A stretch of 64,000 bases of DNA, taken from the NCBI GenBank assembly GCA_017482385.1, contig JAFUNI010000023.1:62001-126000 (forward strand), written 5' to 3'. Each line of letters opens with the position of its first letter. Within the stretch, counting starts at the first letter, position 1. The stretch is from Oscillospiraceae bacterium (lineage in GTDB: Bacteria > Bacillota > Clostridia > Oscillospirales > Oscillospiraceae). The notes beneath the pieces were generated by a model, which worked only from the letters and a program-made list of their open reading frames with translations, made no database searches and was not told the origin of the DNA. The position numbers were made by a program, and so were the translations under genes. Below, piece by piece: positions 52,068-61,478 of this stretch.

Positions 52068-53312
52068 TTGTTGGAAGTGAATAAAAAGCTGCTTTCGCGG
52101 ATTTTCTGGAGTATTTGCGGCTTCATTGTTCTGTACTGGTTGCTGCATGATGCTGAGCGCGTAAGGTCTTTGAAAACGACACTTTCCGAGGTGTTCTCGC
52201 CGTTTATCTTAGGCGGTGTTTTGGCTTTTATTTTGAATGTGCCTATGCGCTTCATTGAAAACACGCCGTTTAAAAAGATTAAAAAGCCGGTCTTACGGCG
52301 GGCGCTTTCGGTTGTGTTGACTTTTGTATTTCTCATATTGGTAGTGACACTGGTGGTTTGGCTGTTGGTTCCGCAGCTGATCAATACACTCAATGCCTTG
52401 ATTCCTGCGCTTATTGATTTTGCAACACGGGTGGAAACCGGTTTGCGGAATTTGCTGAAAGAAAATCCTGCAGTGCTGGAATGGCTCAATGCCAATACGG
52501 ATTTTGAAACGGTGAATTGGGGCTCTCTGATTAAGGAGGCACTGTCTGGTTTCGGCAACTTAGCAACGTCTGTTTGGGGAAGCGTCGTGACCGCCATCAG
52601 CGGGTTATTCTCCGGTGCGTTTAAAGCGGTGATCGGACTTGTGTTCTGCATTTATTGCCTGTTCCAAAAGGAAACCCTGGCCCGGCAGGGCAGAAAGCTT
52701 CTTTATGCATATTGCAAGGAAAGCTTTGCTGATAATGTGGTTCGTGTGGCCCGGCTGACTAACAGCACATTCTCCAATTTCCTGTCCGGACAGTGTATTG
52801 AGGTGTGTATTTTAGGCTCGCTGTTTGCTATTTGTATGGCGATTTTCCGCATGCCTTTTATTCCGCTGATCAGTGTGGTGATCGCAGTTACGGCATTTAT
52901 CCCTATCGTGGGTGCCTGGATTGGCTGCATTCTCGGTGCGTTCTTGATTTTTGTGCAGGACCCTATGCTGGCTGTTTGGTTTGTGGTTATGTTCCTTGTT
53001 ATACAGCAGGTCGAGAATAATATGATCTATCCCCGGGTAGTGGGAACATCTGTTGGCCTGTCCGGAATGTGGGTTCTGGTAGCTGTTTCTGTCGGCGGCA
53101 AGCTGATGGGTGTTGCCGGTATGTTCCTGATGATCCCAATTGCTTCTGTTTTGTACACCTTATGTAAAGAAGCGGTGAATTACAAGCTGAAAAATTCCGA
53201 TGTTGATGCCCAAAAGCTGGAGCCCCAGCCGCCGGAGCTGAAATCCCCAATGAAGGTAAATCGGGAAAAACGCAAACTGCGCAAGCTGTTGAAATTAAAA
53301 AAAGATAAATAA
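52068..53312 (+). CDS. AI-2E/PerM-family membrane permease
   Basis: A 414-residue membrane protein with about eight hydrophobic segments and a positively charged Lys/Arg-rich tail (about 375-414). QVENNMIYPRVVGTSVGLSG (about residues 313-332) is the family signature. PerM/AI-2E proteins have been linked to export or ion transport; the substrate here is unknown. The start is TTG at 52068 or 52071; both sit at a usable distance from GGGGAG and no ATG is nearby. Confidence 0.87.
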   Translation: MLEVNKKLLSRIFWSICGFIVLYWLLHDAERVRSLKTTLSEVFSPFILGGVLAFILNVPMRFIENTPFKKIKKPVLRRALSVVLTFVFLILVVTLVVWLLVPQLINTLNALIPALIDFATRVETGLRNLLKENPAVLEWLNANTDFETVNWGSLIKEALSGFGNLATSVWGSVVTAISGLFSGAFKAVIGLVFCIYCLFQKETLARQGRKLLYAYCKESFADNVVRVARLTNSTFSNFLSGQCIEVCILGSLFAICMAIFRMPFIPLISVVIAVTAFIPIVGAWIGCILGAFLIFVQDPMLAVWFVVMFLVIQQVENNMIYPRVVGTSVGLSGMWVLVAVSVGGKLMGVAGMFLMIPIASVLYTLCKEAVNYKLKNSDVDAQKLEPQPPELKSPMKVNREKRKLRKLLKLKKDK

Positions 53313-53317
53313 AACAC

Positions 53318-53345
53318 AAAGGCGATGGATCAGTCCATCGCCTTT
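53318..53345. terminator. Bidirectional intrinsic terminator, permease / small gene
   Basis: AAAGGCGATGGA pairs with TCCATCGCCTTT around TCAG. Confidence 0.88.
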
Positions 53346-53499
53346 ATGCTTGCGTAAATTCATAGTTTTCAAATTTCAACCGGTCACCCACATCGACCCC
53401 AAAGGGAAGAAGCGCAATGGCGACCTCGGAAACAACGCCGGTTTCATCGTATTTGACAAAGGCGTAATCCCCACGAATATCAATAATAGTGCAAAGCAT
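53344..53499 (-). CDS. Small 51-residue protein, HypC-like beta-barrel possible
   Basis: A short frame reading MLCTIIDIRGDYAFVKYDET and onward to a TAA at 53344. It has a GAGAGG ribosome binding site 7 bases before the ATG, alternating hydrophobic beta-strand patterns and a VDVGDRLKFENYEF end, rather like small HypC or OB-type barrels but without the HypC MC start. It ends exactly at a terminator and starts 11 bases after the upstream membrane gene, so it is likely the second gene of an operon. Function unknown. Confidence 0.6.
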   Translation of the reverse strand: MLCTIIDIRGDYAFVKYDETGVVSEVAIALLPFGVDVGDRLKFENYEFTQA

Positions 53500-53510
53500 T
53501 GCCACACCTC

Positions 53511-53975
53511 TCAAAGATTATTATAGGGATTTTGCGGATCTGCCATCAAGGAGTGCAGGCTTTTTTTGCCGTCCTTGCTTGCTTGTGTCAATGGCTCAAT
53601 AATAGCGTCCAAAATTGCTCCTAAGGTGCAGTAGCCAATTATATATGCTGCAATTCCCATATTGCCGGCAAACACTAAGGATACGATGATCGATATTAAG
53701 TAAATAGGAATGAGCATTTGCGGGCGCAGTTCGCCGGTGGTTGTGAAATATTTCACAGTGCAGCCGTCAGCTAAATCCTGCACAATACCGATGGCAGTGT
53801 TCTTTTGACAAGTGTACCTATACTCCCATTCGTAAGAGCAGTGATGGGTAACGCAGAAAAATCGGCCCCAAATAACACCGGTAAACCGTTCAATGCCAAA
53901 ATCTGTGGAGCTACCCATATTCTCCTTCAGTTCATATAAATAATCACCTGCTGTATGCGTAGACAGGATTACCAT
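53511..53975 (-). CDS. Membrane protein of unknown function with Cys-rich N-terminal half
   Basis: A 154-residue protein. The N-terminal half is soluble (about residues 1-85) with CVTHHCSYEWEYRYTCQ in the middle; the second half has two membrane segments (about 87-105 and 107-130). The start at 53975 has AAGGAG upstream. I do not recognise a family. It lies between nifJ and the 51-residue gene, all on the minus strand. Confidence 0.6.
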   Translation of the reverse strand: MVILSTHTAGDYLYELKENMGSSTDFGIERFTGVIWGRFFCVTHHCSYEWEYRYTCQKNTAIGIVQDLADGCTVKYFTTTGELRPQMLIPIYLISIIVSLVFAGNMGIAAYIIGYCTLGAILDAIIEPLTQASKDGKKSLHSLMADPQNPYNNL

Positions 53976-53999
53976 TACAAATACTCCTTGTTTTGTGAA

Positions 54000-54025
54000 G
54001 GCCCACCCTCTTCTGAGGGTGGGCC
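54000..54025 (-). terminator. Hairpin after nifJ
   Basis: GGCCCACCCTC pairs with GAGGGTGGGCC around a 4-base loop. Only TTC follows on the minus strand, so termination may be incomplete and read into the next gene. Confidence 0.6.
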
Positions 54026-54039
54026 CAATGTTTATAGGA

Positions 54040-57000
54040 TTAATCCTTGTACATCTCAACCAGCTTCAGCAGGTGCTCGTAACGCTCCTTAGCAGCAGCC
54101 TCGTTCTTAGCGAACAGGTCGGTTGCACGCTCGGGGAACTCACGGGTCAGACGGCTGTAGCGAGCCTCGTTCATCAGGAACTCCTGGTAACCATCCTTGG
54201 GAGCCTTGCTGTCCAGTGTGAACTTGCCGGTCTCCTTGGAGGGGTCGAAGCGGAACAGGTTCCAGTAACCGCAATCAACAGCCTTCTTCATCTCAGACTG
54301 GCAGTTCATCATACCGCCCTTGATGGAGTGCATCTCACAGGGAGCATAGCCGATGATCAGGGAAGGACCGTTGTAAGCCTCAGCCTCGCAGATAGCCTTG
54401 ATGGTCTGAGCCTGGTTAGCACCCATAGCGATCTGAGCAACGTAAACATAGCCGTAGCTCATTGCGATCTCAGCCAGGGACTTCTTCTTGGTTTCCTTAC
54501 CGGAAGCAGCAAACTGAGCAACCTGGCCGATGTTGGAAGCCTTGGAAGCCTGACCGCCGGTGTTGGAGTAAACCTCGGTATCGAAGACGAAGATGTTAAC
54601 GTCCTTGTTGGAAGCCAAAACGTGGTCAACACCGCCGAAGCCGATGTCGTATGCCCAGCCGTCGCCACCGAAGATCCAGACGGACTTCTTGGACAGGTAC
54701 TCCTTCTTAGCCAGGATGTCAGCGACGGTGTCGCAGCAAACCTTAGCTTCCAGGTTAGCGATCAGAGCCTTGGTAGCAGCCTTGTTGGCCTCGCCGTCAT
54801 TGAAGGTATCCAGGTAAGCCTGGCAAGCAGCCTTGCGCTCCTCGGAAGCAGTGTCTTCCATAACCTTGCGGACCTTGTTAGCCAGGGACTCGCGGATGAC
54901 AGCCTGTGCAGTGTACATACCCAGACCGTGCTCAGCGTTGTCCTCAAACAGGGAGTTAGCCCATGCAGGACCGTGGCCGTCAGCATTCACGGTGTAGGGA
55001 GCGGTAGCAGCGGGGCCACCCCAGATGGAGGAACAACCGGTAGCATTGGAAATGTACATGCGGTCGCCGAACAGCTGGGTTACCAGACGAGCGTAGGAAG
55101 TTTCAGCACAACCAGCGCAGGAGCCGGAGAACTCAAGCAGAGGCTTGCGGAACTGGCTGCCCTTGACGGTGTTGTCTTCCATTTCGGGCTTCTGAGCGAC
55201 CTTGGAAACCATGTAGTTGAAGACTTCCTGTTCACCCAGCTCTTGCTCCTGAGGAACCATGGTGATAGCGCCGGTGGGACATACGCCAACACAGACACCG
55301 CAGCCCATGCAGTCCAGGGGAGAAACAGCCATGGCGTACTTGTAAACGCCCTTGCCCTTGCCAGCCTTCACGTCCATCAGACGGGTGCCAGCGGGTGCGG
55401 CAGCAGCCTCGGCCTCAGTCAGCGCGTAGGGACGGATGGTAGCGTGGGGACATACATAAGCACAGTTGTTACACTGGATACACTTGGTATCATCCCAGTG
55501 AGGAACAGTAACAGCAACGCCGCGCTTCTCGTAAGCGGAAACACCCAGGGGGAACTGGCCGTCTTCCAGGTCAGCGAAAGCGGAAACAGGCAGGCTGTAG
55601 CCGTCCATCTTGCCGATGGGCTTGAGGATGTTCTTAGCAACAGCAACGGTAGCAGCGGGGCCTTCCAGGACCTCGTCAGCAGCCTTAGCCTCAGCTTTAG
55701 CCCAGGCAGCGGGAACATCGATCTTCACGAATGCGGTAGCACCGGCATCGATGGCATCCCAGTTCTTCTCAACAACGTCGCGGCCCTTCTTCAGGTAGGA
55801 AGCCTCAGCAGCAGCCTTCATGTAGCCGATGGCCTCCTCGCTGGGCATAACCTTAGCCAGTGCGAAGAAAGCGGACTGCAGAATGGTGTTGGTGCGCTTG
55901 CCCATGCCAACCTTGATAGCCAGGTCGATGGCGTTGATGGTGTACAGCTGAATGTTGTTTTCAGCAATGTAGCGCTTGGAAGCGGCATCCAGATGATGCT
56001 CCAGCTCCTCCAGGTTCCACTGGCAGTTGATCAGGAACACGCCGCCGGGCTTGACGTCCTGAACGATCTTGAAGCCCTTGGTGATGTAGGAGGGGTTGTG
56101 GCAGGCAACGAAGTCAGCCTTGTTGATGTAGTAGGGGGACTTGATAGCCTTGTCGCCGAAACGCAGGTGAGAAACGGTAACACCACCGGTCTTCTTGGAG
56201 TCGTACTGGAAGTAAGCCTGTACGTACTTGTCGGTGTGGTCGCCGATGATCTTGATGGAGTTCTTGTTAGCGCCAACGGTGCCGTCGCCGCCCAGACCCC
56301 AGAACTTGCACTCGATGGTGCCTTCAGCAGCGGTGTTGGGGGAGACCTTCTCCTCCAGGGACAGGTTGGTCACATCGTCAACGATGCCCAGAGTGAACTC
56401 GTTCTTGGGAGCGTCCTTAGCCAGCTCTTCGTAAACGGCAAAGACGGAAGCAGGGTGGGTATCCTTGGAACCCAGACCGTAACGGCCGCCGATGACAGTA
56501 ATGTCGTGCTTGCCGGCCTTAGCCAGAGCCATAACCACATCCTGGTACAGGGGCTCACCCTGGGAGCCGGGCTCCTTGGTGCGGTCCAGAACAGCGATCT
56601 TCTTGACGGTAGCGGGGATTGCGGCCAGCAGGTGCTCGGAGCTCCAGGGACGGAACAGACGAACCTTGATCAGGCCAACCTTCTCGCCGTGAGCGTTCAG
56701 GTAATCGACAACTTCCTCGGCTACGTCGCTGAAAGAACCCATACATACGATCACGCGGTCAGCATCGGCAGCGCCGTAGTAGTTGAACAGCTTGTAGTTA
56801 GTGCCCAGCTTTGCGTTAACCTTGTCCATGTACTTCTCAACCACTGCGGGCAGAGCATCATAGTACTTGTTGCAGGATTCACGGTGCTGGAAGAAGATAT
56901 CGTCGTTTTCGTGAGAGCCACGCATTGCGGGACGCTCGGGGTTCAGAGAGTGCTTGCGGAAAGCATCCACAGCTTCCATATTGGTCATTTCCTTCAAGTC

Positions 57001-57567
57001 CTCGTAATCCCAAATGGCGATCTTCTGAATCTCGTGAGAGGTACGGAAGCCGTCGAAGAAGTTGATGAAGGGAACGCGGCCTTCAATGGATGCCAGGTGG
57101 GCAACAGCAGCCAGGTCCATAACTTCCTGTACGTTGGACTCTGCCAGCATAGCGAAACCGGTCTGACGGCAGGCATAAACGTCGGAATGATCACCGAAGA
57201 TGTTCAGAGCCTGAGCAGAAACGGTACGGGCAGAAACGTGGAACACGCTGGGCAGCAGCTCGCCGGCGATCTTGTACATGTTGGGGATCATCAGCAGCAG
57301 ACCCTGAGAAGCGGTGTAGGTGGTGGTCAGAGCACCGGCGGCCAGAGAGCCGTGAACGGTACCGGCAGCACCTGCCTCGGACTGCATCTCAACGACCTTT
57401 ACGGTGTCGCCGAAGATGTTCTTGCGGCCCGCAGCAGACCACTGGTCAACATAGTCGGCCATAGGACTGGAGGGGGTGATGGGGTAAATGCCAGCAACCT
57501 CGGTAAAGGCATAGCTGACGTGGGCGGCAGCGGTATTACCGTCCATGGTTTTGAATTTTCTTGCCAA
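54040..57567 (-). CDS. nifJ: Pyruvate:ferredoxin (flavodoxin) oxidoreductase
   Basis: A 1175-residue single-chain PFOR that turns pyruvate and CoA into acetyl-CoA, CO2 and reduced ferredoxin; a central enzyme of clostridial metabolism. Domains in order: the pyruvate-binding N-terminal domain (GIYPITPSSPMADY near residue 17), a CoA-binding region, two 4Fe-4S clusters (CIQCNNCAYVCP about 690 and CMGCGVCVGVCP about 745), then the TPP domain with GDGWAYDIGFGG (about 967). The start is TTG with AGGAGG 8 bases away. Codon use is strongly biased, suggesting high expression. Confidence 0.97.
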   Translation of the reverse strand: MARKFKTMDGNTAAAHVSYAFTEVAGIYPITPSSPMADYVDQWSAAGRKNIFGDTVKVVEMQSEAGAAGTVHGSLAAGALTTTYTASQGLLLMIPNMYKIAGELLPSVFHVSARTVSAQALNIFGDHSDVYACRQTGFAMLAESNVQEVMDLAAVAHLASIEGRVPFINFFDGFRTSHEIQKIAIWDYEDLKEMTNMEAVDAFRKHSLNPERPAMRGSHENDDIFFQHRESCNKYYDALPAVVEKYMDKVNAKLGTNYKLFNYYGAADADRVIVCMGSFSDVAEEVVDYLNAHGEKVGLIKVRLFRPWSSEHLLAAIPATVKKIAVLDRTKEPGSQGEPLYQDVVMALAKAGKHDITVIGGRYGLGSKDTHPASVFAVYEELAKDAPKNEFTLGIVDDVTNLSLEEKVSPNTAAEGTIECKFWGLGGDGTVGANKNSIKIIGDHTDKYVQAYFQYDSKKTGGVTVSHLRFGDKAIKSPYYINKADFVACHNPSYITKGFKIVQDVKPGGVFLINCQWNLEELEHHLDAASKRYIAENNIQLYTINAIDLAIKVGMGKRTNTILQSAFFALAKVMPSEEAIGYMKAAAEASYLKKGRDVVEKNWDAIDAGATAFVKIDVPAAWAKAEAKAADEVLEGPAATVAVAKNILKPIGKMDGYSLPVSAFADLEDGQFPLGVSAYEKRGVAVTVPHWDDTKCIQCNNCAYVCPHATIRPYALTEAEAAAAPAGTRLMDVKAGKGKGVYKYAMAVSPLDCMGCGVCVGVCPTGAITMVPQEQELGEQEVFNYMVSKVAQKPEMEDNTVKGSQFRKPLLEFSGSCAGCAETSYARLVTQLFGDRMYISNATGCSSIWGGPAATAPYTVNADGHGPAWANSLFEDNAEHGLGMYTAQAVIRESLANKVRKVMEDTASEERKAACQAYLDTFNDGEANKAATKALIANLEAKVCCDTVADILAKKEYLSKKSVWIFGGDGWAYDIGFGGVDHVLASNKDVNIFVFDTEVYSNTGGQASKASNIGQVAQFAASGKETKKKSLAEIAMSYGYVYVAQIAMGANQAQTIKAICEAEAYNGPSLIIGYAPCEMHSIKGGMMNCQSEMKKAVDCGYWNLFRFDPSKETGKFTLDSKAPKDGYQEFLMNEARYSRLTREFPERATDLFAKNEAAAKERYEHLLKLVEMYKD

Positions 57568-57608
57568 GATAATTACCTCCTAAAAGTAATCCAAAGTTTT
57601 ACCTCAAT

Positions 57609-57637
57609 ATCATATCACCGAATTTCCTATTTGTAAA
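57609..57637 (-). promoter_or_regulatory. Sigma-A promoter of nifJ
   Basis: Minus strand: TTTACA (57637-57632) and TATGAT (57614-57609), spacer 17 bp. Confidence 0.7.
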
Positions 57638-57717
57638 GTGATAGAAGGGGAATATTCATTGAAATTTTTGAAAATTGTCGCTTATGGGGATGTTCCAGTA
57701 AAAAAAGAATTGTATTT

Positions 57718-57747
57718 TTGTTTTCTATGAAGTATTATGTATATAAT
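57718..57747 (+). promoter_or_regulatory. Possible sigma-A promoter of yifB
   Basis: TTGTTT at 57718-57723 and TATAAT at 57742-57747, spacer 18 bp, 21 bases before the TTG start. Confidence 0.5.
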
Positions 57748-57768
57748 TGCTTACGGGAGGTGTCTGCG

Positions 57769-59277
57769 TTGATCTGCAGTGTGAATACAATGGGTGTCAG
57801 TGGTATCCAGGGAAATCCTATTTCCGTGGAGTGCTATGTATCCAACGGTTTGCCCGCTTTTGATATAGTGGGACTGCCCGATGCAGCGGTAAAGGAAGCA
57901 AGAGAGCGTGTCCGCGCTGCAGCCAAGACCAGCGGAATGAAATTCCCCTCCGGTCGCATTACTGTGAATTTGGCACCTGCCAATTTGAAGAAGGCCGGTA
58001 CCCATTATGATCTGCCCATCCTTTTGGGCATTATGTCAGCAGTGGGTACGGTCCGCAGACCGAAATCCTCCAGTGCATTTATCGGTGAATTGAGCCTTGA
58101 CGGACAGATCCGTCCCGTAAACGGTGTGCTGCCGATGGTGATTGCAGCGAAATATGCCGGTTTCCAAACTGTCTATGTTCCTGCGGAGAATGCTCCGGAG
58201 GCTACCTTAGCGAGAGGGCCTGCGATTATTCCTGTGAAAACTGTCAAGGAGTTGGCATCTGCACTGAACGGTGAGATACAGTTAGAGGAAGAACCCATTT
58301 GGGTTCCCGAACGCAGAGATGCTGAGGTGCTTGACTTCAAGGACGTGCTGGGACAGGAGAATGTAAAGCGTGCAATGGAAGTTGCGGCTGCCGGAAGCCA
58401 TAATATTTTGCTTGTTGGCCCTCCCGGATCCGGTAAGAGTATGCTCAGTAAGCGTCTGCCGTCCATTCTCCCGGATATGACCTGGGAGGAATCCTTGGAG
58501 GTCACACAGGTTTATTCCGTAATGGGAATGGTGTCTGCTAAATCGCCTCTGGTGATGCAGCGGCCTTTCCGCAGCCCTCACCATACAGTATCCAATGCGG
58601 GACTTGCCGGCGGCGGTGTGAATCCCCGGCCGGGTGAAATATCCCTTGCCCACAAGGGCGTGCTGTTCCTGGACGAGCTGCCCGAGTTCCACAAGGATAC
58701 ATTGGATGTGATGCGACAGCCCCTGGAAGATGGACGGGTTACCATATCCCGTGTGTCCGGTACGGTATCCTATCCTGCTGAGTTTATGCTGGTTTGCGCA
58801 ATGAACCCTTGTAAGTGTGGCTGGTACGGTGACCCCTCCGGCAGATGTATCTGCACGGAGCAGTCGGTGCAAAATTACCGCAGCCGGATTTCCGGGCCGC
58901 TTTTGGACAGAATCGATATGATCTTAGAAGTGCCGGCTGTGAAGTTTGAGCAGCTGCGTACCCGCAAGGAAGCAGAACCCTCTAAAGCTATCAAAGACCG
59001 AGTAAACGCCGCAAGACAACGGCAAAATAAGCGTTTTGGTGATTTCTCCGGTATGTGCAATGCTCGTATGGGCCCGGAGGAATTGCGTGTGCATTGCAAG
59101 CTGGATGAAGAAAGCGCAGAACTGATGCGCCAGGCCTTTGATGCCTTTGGTCTTACGGCCCGGAGCTATGACCGCATTCTGCGTGTGGCAAGAACCATCG
59201 CGGATTTGGAAGGGGAGGAGAACATCTCCGCTACCCATATTGCGGAAGCGATTCAATACCGCACTGTTGAACTATAA
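57769..59277 (+). CDS. YifB/ComM-family Mg-chelatase-like AAA+ ATPase
   Basis: A 502-residue protein with an N-terminal ChlI-type fold (about residues 1-165; GLPAFDIVGLPDAAVKEARE), an AAA+ domain with Walker A GPPGSGKSML (about 217-226) and Walker B GVLFLDELPEF (about 299-309), and a C-terminal lid with ARSYDRILRVARTIADL. The related ComM is a branch-migration helicase in natural transformation. The start is TTG at 57769 with GGGAGG 8 bases upstream; the frame extends 51 bases further without a comparable site. Confidence 0.9.
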   Translation: MICSVNTMGVSGIQGNPISVECYVSNGLPAFDIVGLPDAAVKEARERVRAAAKTSGMKFPSGRITVNLAPANLKKAGTHYDLPILLGIMSAVGTVRRPKSSSAFIGELSLDGQIRPVNGVLPMVIAAKYAGFQTVYVPAENAPEATLARGPAIIPVKTVKELASALNGEIQLEEEPIWVPERRDAEVLDFKDVLGQENVKRAMEVAAAGSHNILLVGPPGSGKSMLSKRLPSILPDMTWEESLEVTQVYSVMGMVSAKSPLVMQRPFRSPHHTVSNAGLAGGGVNPRPGEISLAHKGVLFLDELPEFHKDTLDVMRQPLEDGRVTISRVSGTVSYPAEFMLVCAMNPCKCGWYGDPSGRCICTEQSVQNYRSRISGPLLDRIDMILEVPAVKFEQLRTRKEAEPSKAIKDRVNAARQRQNKRFGDFSGMCNARMGPEELRVHCKLDEESAELMRQAFDAFGLTARSYDRILRVARTIADLEGEENISATHIAEAIQYRTVEL

Positions 59278-59294
59278 GAAATGAGGAAATGATT

Positions 59295-60485
59295 TTGAAA
59301 GAGATTTTTTTGCTGAAATTGGGTGAAATTGTGCTGAAAGGCGCAAATAAGCGCCAGTTTGAGGATAAGTTGCGGCAGAATATCCGTCGCCGTATGAAAG
59401 CCTACGGTAATTTTGATGTATATTTAATGCAGTCTACAGTTTATGTAGAGCCCATGGACGATGAGGCAGATATTGACGGCGCCTGGGATGCCTGCCATAA
59501 GATCTTTGGCCTGGTGAGCTTATGCCGTTGTCGAGCCTGTGAGAAGGATATTGACAAGATCTACAATACGATTGAAGAGTACCTGGGTGATGACCTGGAT
59601 TGCGCTGCGTCTTTTAAGGTGGAGTCCAAGCGCTCCGATAAGCGGTTTCCTATGACCTCCATTGAAATTTCCCGGGAAATTGGCGGCCGTTTGGCGGAAG
59701 CCCATCCCAACTGCACAGTGGATGTCCGTAAGCCCGCATATACTGTTTTTGTGGAAGTCCGTGACTTGGCTACCTATGTACACGGCCCTGCTGAGCCCGG
59801 TGCAGGCGGTCTGCCCACCGGTGTTGGCGGACGGGCAATGTGTCTGCTTTCCGGCGGTATCGACTCTCCCGTGGCGGCCTATATGATCGCAAAGCGGGGC
59901 GTAGAGGTGGAGTGCGTGCACTTCTTCTCCTATCCCTATACCTCCCAGCTTGCCAGGGACAAGGTTATGGAGCTGGCCCGCTTGGTGACTGCTTACTGCG
60001 GCAGAATGACCGTCAATATTGTCGGGTTTACCCAGATCCAGGAAGCGATCCGGGATAACTGCCCCGAGGAGTTCTTTACGCTGATCATGCGCCGATTTAT
60101 GATGGAGATTTCTCAGCGTATCGCCTTGGGTGACGGCTGTGGTGCACTGATTACTGGTGAGAACCTGGGCCAGGTTGCCAGCCAAACTATGCAGGCTATG
60201 CAGGTCACCGGCGCAGTGGTGGATATTCCAATCTTTATGCCGCTTATCGGTATGGATAAGGAAGAGATCGTTACCATCGCGCGCAAAATCGGTACGATGG
60301 AAACTTCAGTTCTTCCCTATGAGGATTGCTGCACCGTGTTTACCCCCAAGCACCCCAAGACAAAGCCCACCATTGGCCAGCTGATCAATGCAGAGAAGAA
60401 TTTGGACAGAGAAGCGCTGATTCAGCAGGCTTTGGAAACGGTTGAAAAGATTACGGTGAAATATGATGACGAACCTTTCATCTGA
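59295..60485 (+). CDS. thiI: tRNA 4-thiouridine synthetase ThiI
   Basis: A 396-residue protein: an N-terminal ferredoxin-like and THUMP region (about residues 1-165) and a PP-loop ATPase with LLSGGIDSPVAAYMIAKRG (about 179-197). It makes s4U8 in tRNA and may supply sulfur for thiazole. The C-terminal rhodanese domain of the E. coli protein is absent, as in most Firmicutes. The start is TTG at 59295 (MKEIFLLKLGEIVLKG), with GAGG 8 bases upstream; an ATG at 59289 lies too close to that site. A NifS-type sulfur donor gene is not in the window. Confidence 0.93.
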   Translation: MKEIFLLKLGEIVLKGANKRQFEDKLRQNIRRRMKAYGNFDVYLMQSTVYVEPMDDEADIDGAWDACHKIFGLVSLCRCRACEKDIDKIYNTIEEYLGDDLDCAASFKVESKRSDKRFPMTSIEISREIGGRLAEAHPNCTVDVRKPAYTVFVEVRDLATYVHGPAEPGAGGLPTGVGGRAMCLLSGGIDSPVAAYMIAKRGVEVECVHFFSYPYTSQLARDKVMELARLVTAYCGRMTVNIVGFTQIQEAIRDNCPEEFFTLIMRRFMMEISQRIALGDGCGALITGENLGQVASQTMQAMQVTGAVVDIPIFMPLIGMDKEEIVTIARKIGTMETSVLPYEDCCTVFTPKHPKTKPTIGQLINAEKNLDREALIQQALETVEKITVKYDDEPFI

Positions 60486-60930
60486 TGTAATCAAGGCGCT
60501 CCAAGGCAAGACCATTGCCACAGCGGAAAGCTGTACCGGTGGCGGCATCGGCGCGGCGTTGACAGCGGTTTCCGGCAGTTCTGCAGTATATAAGGGTGGC
60601 ATAATCTCCTATACCAATGAGATTAAGGAAAACTTACTTGGTGTGCCTGCAGCAATGCTTGCGCAATATGGTGCAGTATCAGAGCCTGTCGCCCAAGCGA
60701 TGGCGGAAGGTGCAAGAAAAGCCTTGCAAACAGATATTGCCGTTTCTGTCACAGGATTTGCCGGCCCAGGTGGTGACGAATACGGAAATCCCGTGGGAAC
60801 TGTCTTTATCGGTTATGCTGATACCACAGTGTCTTATGCAAATGAATATCATTTCATTGGTGATAGGGAAGAAGTGCGGAATCAAGCGATTCAAGCAGCG
60901 CTGCAAATAATTTTAGAAGAGAATAAATGA
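60463..60930 (+). CDS. pncC: Nicotinamide-nucleotide amidase (CinA C-terminal domain)
   Basis: A 155-residue stand-alone CinA C-terminal domain that deamidates NMN to nicotinate mononucleotide. TIATAESCTGGGIGAAL (about residues 16-32) and the VTGFAGPGGDE loop (about 98-108) are the active-site region. It overlaps thiI by 23 bases and ends at a terminator. It joins pncB in NAD recycling. Confidence 0.9.
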   Translation: MMTNLSSDVIKALQGKTIATAESCTGGGIGAALTAVSGSSAVYKGGIISYTNEIKENLLGVPAAMLAQYGAVSEPVAQAMAEGARKALQTDIAVSVTGFAGPGGDEYGNPVGTVFIGYADTTVSYANEYHFIGDREEVRNQAIQAALQIILEENK

Positions 60931-60932
60931 AA

Positions 60933-60964
60933 AGAATCCCACCTCGATTGAGGTGGGATTTTTT
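60933..60964 (+). terminator. Intrinsic terminator after pncC
   Basis: AATCCCACCTC pairs with GAGGTGGGATT around GATT, then a T run. Confidence 0.9.
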
Positions 60965-60977
60965 GGGTAGTTTGGAT

Positions 60978-61478
60978 TTAACGATATATATTAACCAAAT
61001 CAGCATATTTACCTTTGTAATAAAAAGAATTGCCGTTTTTATTTTCTCCTAACTCGACTAGGCCCAAATGTTTTAAAATGCTTTGGGATTTGATATTCCT
61101 TTTGTTTGCATATGCTTCTACATACATAATATTTTTAGGTAAACTTTTAATTAACCACTTATAAAACTCGGAGAATAAGCCAACGCCCTGAAAATCTTTA
61201 ATAATTTGTATTTCTTCCATCATCAATGAATCGGTATCACTGTTGATATAATACTGAAAATAGCCAACAAGTTTATTTCCAACATACATCAAAACAATTT
61301 GCCGTTGCTCCTTTTGCATAGCTGGAATTAAATACGAACTCCATATTTCAAAATCTTTCTCGTAAGAATTGTTCGTTGGTGCAATTATACTCATATTCGA
61401 ATGTAAAATTCTAAATATTGGGGGCAAATAGTTTTCTAATTTTTGCTTGTCAAGAAACAAAAATTTACCAGTGCTCAT
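60978..61478 (-). CDS. GNAT-family N-acetyltransferase, AT-rich
   Basis: A 166-residue protein with GNAT features: VLMYVGNKLVGYFQYY (about residues 62-77), the acetyl-CoA loop IIKDFQGVGLFSEFYKWL (about 92-109; QGVGLF replaces QxxGxG/A) and ANKRNIKSQSILKHLGL (about 123-139). The substrate is unknown. Its DNA is visibly richer in A and T, with many ATA and AAT codons, than all neighbouring genes, and it lies beside two tRNA genes, both hints of recent gain. Confidence 0.75.
   Translation of the reverse strand: MSTGKFLFLDKQKLENYLPPIFRILHSNMSIIAPTNNSYEKDFEIWSSYLIPAMQKEQRQIVLMYVGNKLVGYFQYYINSDTDSLMMEEIQIIKDFQGVGLFSEFYKWLIKSLPKNIMYVEAYANKRNIKSQSILKHLGLVELGENKNGNSFYYKGKYADLVNIYR

Noticed and set aside
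53995..57636. 1213-codon plus-strand frame opposite nifJ
   Set aside because: Full antisense shadow of a clearly real, highly biased gene; low-complexity product and no start signal.
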